DNA of 5,805 nt from Candidatus Sumerlaeota bacterium (GTDB lineage Bacteria; Sumerlaeota; Sumerlaeia; MVZB01; JAJFLK01), in assembly GCA_021772735.1 (NCBI GenBank), contig JAJFLK010000462.1:1-5805 (forward strand), given 5' to 3'. Under the pieces are notes generated by a model. That model was not told the origin of the DNA, searched no databases, and saw only the letters and a program-made list of their open reading frames with translations. Below, in pieces: positions 1 to 5,270 of the stretch; the first letter of the stretch is position 1, and every line of letters starts with the position of its first letter. The position numbers were made by a program, and so were the translations under genes.

Positions 1-872
1 CAGGCGATGTCCTCGGTCGTGGTTTCATCGCGATTCGTATCGAGGATCGTAAAGAGTTGTTCGCGTTCGGCTTTGGTGCAAAGCGCCTGAGTCGTCGCGA
101 CAAGGTATGAGCGTTTGCCCTCGCGCAGGTCGCTGCCGGGCGATTCGCGTCCTTTGCCCTCGGTCAGGTCGATGACGTCGTCGACGATCTGAAACAGCGG
201 GCCAAGCAGGTGGGCGAGGTCTCCCAGCTTTGCAATCACATCATCCGGCGCCGATGCGATGATCGCGCCACCCTGAATCGGCGTCGCCAGGTAGTAACCG
301 GTCTTCTCGCGGACCAGCTCGAAGTAATCTTCCTCGAAAAAATCTCGCCGTTCGCGGGCGTTCATATCCATCGCCTGGCCGATGTGTGTCCGGTCCAGAG
401 TATGCCCCAGCAGCGAAAGCAGACGGAAGCGCGTATCGCGATCCGGCTCGGGTGCGGACCAATCGGTGATCACCCGCATGGATTGGACCAGAAGGTAATC
501 CCCGACGTTGATCGCGTGCGGCAGGCCGTATTCGACCCAGACGCTTGGGCGCCCCCGCCGCATGATGTCCCCGTCTTCGATGTCGTCGTGAACGAGGCAG
601 AAGTTGTGCATGAATTCGATCGAGAGTGCGAACGGATAAGCCGCCTCGACGCGCGTGCCAAGGGCCTCGGCTGTCACCAGGCACAGCAGCGGGCGGACTC
701 GCTTGCCGCGCAGCGCGGGCTCTTCGATATCCGTGCCGAGCGCATAGGCCAGCGCGTCGTGCAGGTTGGGCACGGAGGGCCCGCAGACTTTTTCGACGTG
801 CCGCCGGAGCACCCGCTCGAAGGATTCGGTGAGTTTGTCTGCCCGGCTGACCATCGTCTCAATGGGGTTCAT
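1..872 (-). CDS. All-trans polyprenyl diphosphate synthase (GGPP/FPP synthase type), 3' end cut by window edge
   Basis: Isoprenyl diphosphate synthase, which condenses IPP with an allylic diphosphate in the cytoplasm to make C15-C20 or longer prenyl diphosphates. I translated the minus strand from ATG 872: 290 complete codons with no stop, so the C-terminus lies left of position 1 (family members are usually about 300-350 residues). Visible motifs in order: GKRVRP at residues 56-61 (IPP-binding Lys/Arg), first Asp-rich motif DDIED at 96-100 followed by RRGRPSVW, and second Asp-rich motif DDVID at 231-235 followed by GKR at 252-254. The first motif lacks the two-residue insertion of bacterial short-chain FPP/GGPP synthases. 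Phe91 sits five residues before it and Cys92 four before, an arrangement like archaeal-type GGPP synthases, so GGPP is my favoured but unproven product. The ATG overlaps the uppP stop (TGATG) with only a weak Shine-Dalgarno, which suggests translational coupling. The family call is firm; chain length is inference. Confidence 0.94.
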   Translation of the reverse strand, partial: MNPIETMVSRADKLTESFERVLRRHVEKVCGPSVPNLHDALAYALGTDIEEPALRGKRVRPLLCLVTAEALGTRVEAAYPFALSIEFMHNFCLVHDDIEDGDIMRRGRPSVWVEYGLPHAINVGDYLLVQSMRVITDWSAPEPDRDTRFRLLSLLGHTLDRTHIGQAMDMNARERRDFFEEDYFELVREKTGYYLATPIQGGAIIASAPDDVIAKLGDLAHLLGPLFQIVDDVIDLTEGKGRESPGSDLREGKRSYLVATTQALCTKAEREQLFTILDTNRDETTTEDIA

Positions 873-1723
873 CAGACTGTCCAGAATATGAAAATACACG
901 CCGCCAAGGCGAGGCGATACCAGCCGAAGATCGCCAGGCCGTGCCGCTCCAAGTAACGCAAAAAATACTTCACCGCAACGGCCGCGACGATGCAAGCAGT
1001 TATGAGCCCGGCCGCCAGCGCGCCGAAACTAACGGCATCGGCGAGGTGATCGCCTTCGCGCATGAGATCGTAAATTGTCGCTCCGCCCAGTGTCGGCAGC
1101 GCAAGCAAGAATGAAAACTCGGCCGCCTGGCGCACCGTCAGGCCGACCATCATCGCGCCGACGATTGTCGCCATCGAGCGCGATACCCCCGGCCAGAGCG
1201 CCGCGCATTGGGCCAGGCCGATGATCAATGCCATGCGCCATGTGAACGAAGCGATGTCGAGCGAGGTGCCCGAATCCGCGTCGGCTGGTTCACTTTGCGG
1301 GTCGGCCGCGGCCTTGATGTGCCCGGTGAAAAGCATGAGGACGCCGCCGGCGGCCAGTGCAACCGCGACAGGCACGGGCGCGAACAGGCGCGCCTTGATC
1401 GCATCGGCCAGGGCCAACCCCATCACGACCGCCGGAACTAATGCGATCAATAGCAGCCCGGCCAGCCGCATGCCCTCTGGGCTCCTGCCCGCCAGGCCTC
1501 GCAACATCATCGCGATGGTGACGCGGAAGTGGTAGGCGAGGGCGACAAGCGCGCCGGCCTGAATGACAATAAAGAATGCGTCGACGCCGGGATTGCCGAG
1601 ATCTAATCCAAGCGCCTCACCGGCGAGAATCAAATGACCAGTCGAAGACACCGGAATGAACTCGGTCAGGCCTTCGAGGACGCCGAGGATAATGGAATCG
1701 AGTGTGCTGATCGAAGAAGACAA
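872..1723 (-). CDS. uppP: Undecaprenyl-diphosphate phosphatase (UppP/BacA)
   Basis: Integral membrane phosphatase that removes one phosphate from undecaprenyl diphosphate, regenerating the C55 lipid carrier for peptidoglycan and other envelope polymers. Family loss or gain alters bacitracin sensitivity. Both catalytic motifs are present. From the chosen start these are EGLTEFIPVSSTGH (Glu17, Glu21, His30) and PGVSRSMAT (residues 178-186, Arg182). The rest is a series of hydrophobic Ala/Leu/Val/Gly-rich membrane segments. An acidic loop near residues 140-156 makes the spacing between the two motifs about eight residues longer than in E. coli, where the arginine is Arg174. There is no ATG or GTG start. 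The frame offers only TTG at 1723 (283 aa) or TTG at 1831 (319 aa). I chose 1723 because it places the first catalytic glutamate at residue 17, as in E. coli UppP, and because the extra 36 residues look like non-family sequence. Neither TTG has a clear Shine-Dalgarno. The stop overlaps the next gene's ATG. Confidence 0.94.
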   Translation of the reverse strand: MSSSISTLDSIILGVLEGLTEFIPVSSTGHLILAGEALGLDLGNPGVDAFFIVIQAGALVALAYHFRVTIAMMLRGLAGRSPEGMRLAGLLLIALVPAVVMGLALADAIKARLFAPVPVAVALAAGGVLMLFTGHIKAAADPQSEPADADSGTSLDIASFTWRMALIIGLAQCAALWPGVSRSMATIVGAMMVGLTVRQAAEFSFLLALPTLGGATIYDLMREGDHLADAVSFGALAAGLITACIVAAVAVKYFLRYLERHGLAIFGWYRLALAACIFIFWTV

Positions 1724-1885
1724 AAGGTGTTTTACGGCGGCTTTTGGGCCGCTCAGAAGCTGGTGGAATTTCGCATTGGCCGACAGATGGTCTCCGGCTT
1801 CGAGCGAGTATGAGAGTCTATCGGCATCCAACGCGCCGGGCGTGAAAGATTCGGTGCTGCGGCCCAGCGGAACGAGTTGGCTTCA
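1724..1885. other. Spacer between the dehydrogenase stop and the proposed uppP start
   Basis: This 162-bp stretch is open in the uppP frame from position 1882 and could encode an N-terminal extension if TTG 1831 is the true start. I see no recognisable protein motif in that extension and no strong sigma-70-like promoter. A short inverted repeat lies just upstream of TTG 1723 (GCGGC 1737-1741 and GCCGC 1748-1752, six-base loop), without a following T-run, so it does not qualify as an intrinsic terminator. An out-of-frame ATG at 1827 opens only a short frame. The segment probably holds the uppP leader and possibly its own promoter. Confidence 0.4.
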
Positions 1886-2668
1886 CTAGACGATCTTATC
1901 ACTCCTCTGAAATCCGCCGCCGTTCACATAGACGATCTGCCCGCTGACGTATCCGCCTTCGGCCGAGCAAAGGAACGCCGCGAGATTGCCGATATCCTCG
2001 GGCTGGCCGACCCGGCCGAACGGATACGTCGAGTAGAGATCCTTGATGTCTACGCCCTCGCGCGCCTGGACAAGGCGCTTTCCCATTTCGGTTTCGACGA
2101 GGCCCGGCGCGATGCAGTTCACTCGGATGCCGTGCGGGCCTTCTTCCTTGCACAAGGTCTTGCAGAGCGATTCGATCGCGCTCTTAGCCATGTTATATGG
2201 GCCACCGCGCGCGCCGTGGCCGAGCGTCGCGACCGAAGACATCAGAACGATCCGCCCGTCTTCGGATTTGCGCAACGCGGGAATCGCCTCGCGGCAGCAC
2301 CAGAAACTGCCCATCACATGCGTGTCGAGCACTCGCCGCATCTCTTTGGTCGTTGTCTGGCCGATCGTGTTTCCGCGCGAGGCAATCCCGGCATTGCAGA
2401 TGAGGATATCAATCCGCCCCGCCGCGTCGAGCACCTCGCCGGTCATGCGGGCGACGTCCTCTTCAATCGAGACGTCGCATTGGACGGCCCACGCGCGGCG
2501 GCCGAGTTTTTCAATTTCGGCCCGGGTTTCGTTCGCCGCCGCTTCGTTTTTGCGGTACGTCATCGCGACATCCGCGCCCAGCTCCGCCAACGCCAGAGAG
2601 CAGCCACGCCCGATGCCGCGTCCGCCGCCTGTCACCAGTGCAATTTTGTGGTCAAGCCTCACAGGCAT
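1886..2668 (-). CDS. SDR-family NAD(P)-dependent oxidoreductase, FabG-like
   Basis: Classical short-chain dehydrogenase/reductase of 260 residues, the usual length. It is soluble with a Rossmann fold and interconverts a ketone and an alcohol. Seen in order: cofactor-binding TGGGRGIG at residues 13-20; Arg39-Lys40 after the second beta strand, which favours NADPH; CDV at 64-66; NAG at 92-94; catalytic Ser145; and Tyr158xxxLys162. The C-terminal segment with VNCIAPGLVETEM and the ending YVNGGG is typical of FabG-like enzymes. The Asn of the classical Asn-Ser-Tyr-Lys tetrad is replaced by His117 (DTHVMGSF), as in some other SDR branches. The substrate cannot be told: 3-oxoacyl-ACP reductase is the nearest label, but no other fatty-acid gene is present, so I do not name it fabG. 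ATG 2668 has a G-run (2672-2676) only two or three bases upstream. A GTG two codons later would have better spacing, so the start may be at 2662. Confidence 0.92.
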   Translation of the reverse strand: MPVRLDHKIALVTGGGRGIGRGCSLALAELGADVAMTYRKNEAAANETRAEIEKLGRRAWAVQCDVSIEEDVARMTGEVLDAAGRIDILICNAGIASRGNTIGQTTTKEMRRVLDTHVMGSFWCCREAIPALRKSEDGRIVLMSSVATLGHGARGGPYNMAKSAIESLCKTLCKEEGPHGIRVNCIAPGLVETEMGKRLVQAREGVDIKDLYSTYPFGRVGQPEDIGNLAAFLCSAEGGYVSGQIVYVNGGGFQRSDKIV

Positions 2669-2713
2669 GATCCCCCATATCGATTGAGAACAGTCGTCAT
2701 CACATCGCGCGGC

Positions 2714-3181
2714 CTACATGTATGGCATCGGCGGTGTCAATCCGAGCAGGCGCGAGTGAACCGTCAGCACCCCTCGGTGATGTGCCGTATGATCTTCGAT
2801 CCCGCCGACGATCGCGACTCGCGGCACGCCGCCCATGATCGGCCCTTCAGGCAGAGGCGACGTCAGTTCCTCGTCCGATTTTGATTCGATCACCTTAATG
2901 AGTTTGTCGAACGAGCCGGCGAGCGATTGCCTGGCCTCGTCGATTGAAGTGGTTTTTTTTACGTCGGCGATGTGCTGCTCGAAATCCATCGTGAACCCCT
3001 CGCCAAAGGCGCCCTCACGGAACCAGTCGACCGTCTGCGCAACGTGTTTGATCTGCTGGGCCGTGGTCATGGCGTCCTCGGTGGGTCTGAACCCCTCGTG
3101 CTCGGCCGTGAGGCATCCCGTCGAGCGATCGAAGAATTCGAGGCTCGCGCGAAGCTGCCGGATAAGTTGTTTGGAAATCAT
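2714..3181 (-). CDS. DinB superfamily protein (putative metal-dependent hydrolase or thiol transferase fold)
   Basis: Small soluble protein of 155 residues that fits the DinB/YfiT-like four-helix-bundle family, which usually binds a divalent metal through three histidines. The sequence shows His46 in QIKHVAQTVDWF and a C-terminal HTAHHRG with His131 and His135 (HxxxH), the expected triad. Members act as metal-dependent hydrolases or bacillithiol/mycothiol-type transferases, or have no known role, so no reaction can be assigned here. The start is well supported: ATG 3181 is preceded by a strong Shine-Dalgarno, GGGGAGGA at 3191-3198, nine bases upstream. The stop is 45 bp before the dehydrogenase gene on the same strand, so the two are probably co-transcribed. 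It is only distantly similar to the DinB-like protein directly upstream, so a recent tandem duplication is unlikely. Confidence 0.85.
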   Translation of the reverse strand: MISKQLIRQLRASLEFFDRSTGCLTAEHEGFRPTEDAMTTAQQIKHVAQTVDWFREGAFGEGFTMDFEQHIADVKKTTSIDEARQSLAGSFDKLIKVIESKSDEELTSPLPEGPIMGGVPRVAIVGGIEDHTAHHRGVLTVHSRLLGLTPPMPYM

Positions 3182-3271
3182 AGTGAAAAGTCCTCCCCGT
3201 CATGAGTGATCAAGTGTGTCTGCGTATGTCGCAGATCGAACGTAGTGCCCGGCCCGAAAATTCGCAACTCA
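3182..3271 (-). promoter_or_regulatory. Intergenic region between the two DinB genes, with a perfect short hairpin
   Basis: The 90 bp upstream of the second DinB gene holds its strong Shine-Dalgarno (3191-3198) and a perfect six-base inverted repeat with a five-base loop at 3219-3235 (TCTGCG, loop TATGT, CGCAGA on the plus strand). No T-run follows on either strand, so it is a poor intrinsic terminator. It could be an operator or an mRNA hairpin. I see no convincing -35/-10 pair. A TTGCGA/TACGTT pair on the minus strand with 17-bp spacing is too weak to claim. Confidence 0.3.
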
Positions 3272-3820
3272 TCATGCGTCCATGGCGGCCTTGATGCGTT
3301 CAATTTGGTTAAGGTGATACAGATCGTGCGCCGCGTAGAGGCGAACCATGAATCTGAGCGTTTCCTTGCCGCGTTCTTCGTGCATCGCGAAACGCTCGTA
3401 ATGTTCGGGCCGAAGTCCTTTCAGGAAGCGCAGGTTTACTTGCCGCACGCGCGCAAAGTCTTCAATCGCGTCGTCGAGCCCTCGGTCGCCGTCATTCAGC
3501 TCGGCAACCCAGGCATCCTGACGGATTGCCGGAATGGCATCCCCCGATTGTGCTACGACCATCCTGTAGCGAAAGCCAAGCACGATCTCAACGTCCGCCA
3601 GGTGCCACGCGACATCGAGGACGGACCATTTGGCCGGCTTCTCCGGCGTGCGCAATTGCCCATCATTGAGCCCCGCAGTGGCGGCGCGTAGTTTGCCCTC
3701 GGTTTCGGCGAAGACCGTCAGCGGATCGCGATCACCAACAAGCGCGAGTTCTTTGTCGAGCGCCGCGATGTATGCTTTCCTGTCGCTGTCCGCAGTGGCC
3801 GATTGCTTTTCTTTCGTCAT
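3272..3820 (-). CDS. DinB-like (DinB_2-type) metal-binding domain protein
   Basis: Soluble protein of 182 residues with the pattern of the DinB_2-like helical-bundle family. KWSVLDVAWHLADVE holds the conserved Trp-Ser and His73, and the C-terminal HDLYHLNQIERI gives His165 and His169; together these form the probable metal triad. The biochemical role is unknown; relatives include damage-inducible proteins and thiol-dependent transferases or hydrolases. I chose ATG 3820 over longer non-ATG openings (to 3874) because it has a purine-rich GAGGTAGGGA element immediately upstream and follows the protease stop (TAG, 3825-3827) by only four bases. The longer version would overlap the protease gene and adds no family sequence. 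The tight spacing means translation is probably coupled to the upstream protease gene. The N-terminus (about 15 residues) is polar and Lys/Ser/Asp-rich. Confidence 0.85.
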   Translation of the reverse strand: MTKEKQSATADSDRKAYIAALDKELALVGDRDPLTVFAETEGKLRAATAGLNDGQLRTPEKPAKWSVLDVAWHLADVEIVLGFRYRMVVAQSGDAIPAIRQDAWVAELNDGDRGLDDAIEDFARVRQVNLRFLKGLRPEHYERFAMHEERGKETLRFMVRLYAAHDLYHLNQIERIKAAMDA

Positions 3821-3824
3821 ATCC

Positions 3825-5138
3825 CTACCTCGTCGCAGATTGCCCCAGCCGCTGAAATCCGGTGAAAAGTCCACGCCGGCTGACGATGCCGAAGAGCGTC
3901 TTGCCCTCGCTGACGGCGAGCAGTTCGACGCCGCTGTCTTCCATTTTCTGCATCGCGTCCCAGAGCGTCGTCCGCGGTGCGATGTGAACGAGCGAATCGA
4001 TGGGTCGGGCGATGGCCTGCAGCGGCGTGACCTCGCGCGCGACCAACTCGACGGCCTTGATGTCGCCTACGGTGATAAAACCGGAGAGGATATCGTGTGT
4101 CTGGACAACGTATGTCGAATCGCCCGGAACGGTCGGGTGAGTGCGGGCAAATCCCGCCACGCTCATCGCGCCGCTGAGGCGTTCGTATTCGCTGTCGAGC
4201 ACCGCCCCGACCGGGATCGTTCTCATTCCATCGCGCAGGTCGACGTATGACATGCTCGAGCGCGCGGCGCGATACAGAAACCATGCGATCAACGCGAGCC
4301 ACACGCCGTTGATCCAGGCCTCGGGCGTCGTCACGACGATCACGGCTCCCAGTGAGGCCAATAACGCCGCGAAGCCGATGCCGCCGATTGTCGCCATTCG
4401 CGTCGCCAGCCGGTAATTGCCGGTCACGCCGCAGACGAACGAGCGGAAGATGCGGCCGCCATCGAGCGGGAATCCGGGGATGCAGTTGAAGATGATCAGA
4501 ACAAGATTCATAAGGCTGACGCGAAGGCACAGCGGCGCCAGAACCGAGGTGAGCGCGAGTTGCTCGGGCAGGATTTCAGAGAGCAGAAGGAAAATTCCAA
4601 ACAACGCGAAGCTGACGGCGGGGCCCGCGACGGCGATCAGGAACTCATCACGAGGCCGGTCGGGCTCGCGCGAGAGGCGCGCCATCCCACCGAAAATGAA
4701 AAGTGTGATGGATTTTACCGGAAGGCCAAGCGCGTTTGAAGTCACGCTGTGGCCGAGCTCGTGAAGCAGCAGGGACGCGAAGAACAGAAAACTCGTCAGC
4801 AGCGCAGCGGCCCAGCGCATTTCTGCCGCCCATTGTTGCGCGGCAGGTAAGGCCTCCTGCTCGATGCCAAAGGACTCGGCGAGCGAATAAGTCACGAGCG
4901 CGAAGATGATAATCCAGCTCTTATCGATGCCGATATCGACGCCGAACATCCGGCCGACGAAAAAAGCCCGCGCGCCGAAGGGCCCAAGCAGGACGGGGCG
5001 ACGCCGCCGATCGCCATCGCCGCCGTTTTCTCCGTTCGTGTTCCCGGTATCGCCGGGATTTGGGGGCCTTTGTGGAGTATCGATTTGCGGGGGTGTTCCT
5101 TCCCTGGGTGTCTGGACCGGCCACCTTGGGTCGCTCAT
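3825..5138 (-). CDS. Site-2 protease family (M50) zinc metalloprotease with C-terminal CBS-like region
   Basis: Polytopic intramembrane metalloprotease of 437 residues, the type that cleaves membrane-bound substrates such as anti-sigma factors or signal-peptide remnants. Order of parts: a hydrophilic Pro/Gly/Asn/Arg-rich N-terminal tail (about residues 1-48), probably disordered; a first membrane segment after GVDIGIDKSW (about 74-88); a second ending in the zinc site HELGH (about 126-130); the GGMARL segment typical of SpoIVFB-like members; further membrane helices; and the third zinc ligand in FNCIPGFPLDGGRIFRS (Asp near 226). From about residue 300 the chain is soluble and resembles a pair of CBS motifs (FITVGDIK, then LFGIVSRRGLF), which in relatives sense adenine nucleotides. 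ATG 5138 is preceded by a seven-base G-run one base away, an unusual ribosome site. The next in-frame Met, near residue 64, would be too close to the first helix. No substrate gene such as an anti-sigma factor is nearby. The TAG stop lies four bases before the DinB-like gene. Confidence 0.93.
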   Translation of the reverse strand: MSDPRWPVQTPREGTPPQIDTPQRPPNPGDTGNTNGENGGDGDRRRRPVLLGPFGARAFFVGRMFGVDIGIDKSWIIIFALVTYSLAESFGIEQEALPAAQQWAAEMRWAAALLTSFLFFASLLLHELGHSVTSNALGLPVKSITLFIFGGMARLSREPDRPRDEFLIAVAGPAVSFALFGIFLLLSEILPEQLALTSVLAPLCLRVSLMNLVLIIFNCIPGFPLDGGRIFRSFVCGVTGNYRLATRMATIGGIGFAALLASLGAVIVVTTPEAWINGVWLALIAWFLYRAARSSMSYVDLRDGMRTIPVGAVLDSEYERLSGAMSVAGFARTHPTVPGDSTYVVQTHDILSGFITVGDIKAVELVAREVTPLQAIARPIDSLVHIAPRTTLWDAMQKMEDSGVELLAVSEGKTLFGIVSRRGLFTGFQRLGQSATR

Positions 5139-5270
5139 GCCCCCCCAAAGTCCATTAGCCCAGTTTACCTCATTCGATCCGACCTCGCGAATCGAATCGC
5201 GGTTTGTTGCTGCTTTGCACGGCGCCGATTTCTATCATGCGTTCGCGAAGGGGAGGCGTGACAAGCGAAA
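5139..5270. promoter_or_regulatory. Divergent promoter region between the M50 protease and TAXI genes
   Basis: This 132-bp region must carry the promoters of two genes transcribed away from each other. It contains ATTCGAT (5172-5178) and its inverted partner ATCGAAT (5191-5197), 12 bases apart, plus an overlapping CGCGA/TCGCG inverted repeat (5186-5190 and 5197-5201). These are plausible operator half-sites. For the minus strand, TAAACT about 30 bp upstream of the protease start is a weak -10 candidate. For the plus strand, TATCAT (5233-5238) is a possible -10, but the nearby TTGCAC (5215-5220) is too close (12 bp) to be its -35. AAGGGGAGG just before the TAXI start is a strong ribosome-binding sequence, though 14 bases from the ATG. 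Confidence 0.4.

Noticed and set aside
210..956. 248-codon plus-strand open frame opposite the prenyl synthase gene
   Set aside because: It lies antisense to a clear motif-bearing polyprenyl synthase, its translation shows no family motif and is Arg/His/Pro-rich, as expected of an antisense frame in GC-rich DNA.
1737..1752. Possible intrinsic terminator before uppP (GCGGC/GCCGC)
   Set aside because: The stem is only five base pairs and no T-run follows on either strand.
1877..2884. 335-codon plus-strand open frame opposite the dehydrogenase and DinB genes
   Set aside because: It spans two real antisense genes and the gap between them, with an Arg/His/Asp/Ala-rich translation and no recognisable domain. 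A long frame here is a by-product of codon bias.
2948..2960. T-run of eight as a terminator or slippage site
   Set aside because: It falls inside the DinB coding frame, encodes Lys-Lys on the minus strand, has no preceding hairpin, and the frame continues intact.
3817..4530. 237-codon minus-strand frame inside the M50 protease gene
   Set aside because: Out-of-frame shadow of the protease, very Arg-rich and lacking motifs, while the protease frame has HExxH and the Asp zinc ligand.
5215..5238. TTGCAC/TATCAT as a sigma-70 promoter for the TAXI gene
   Set aside because: The spacer is only 12 bp, well short of the usual 16-18 bp.
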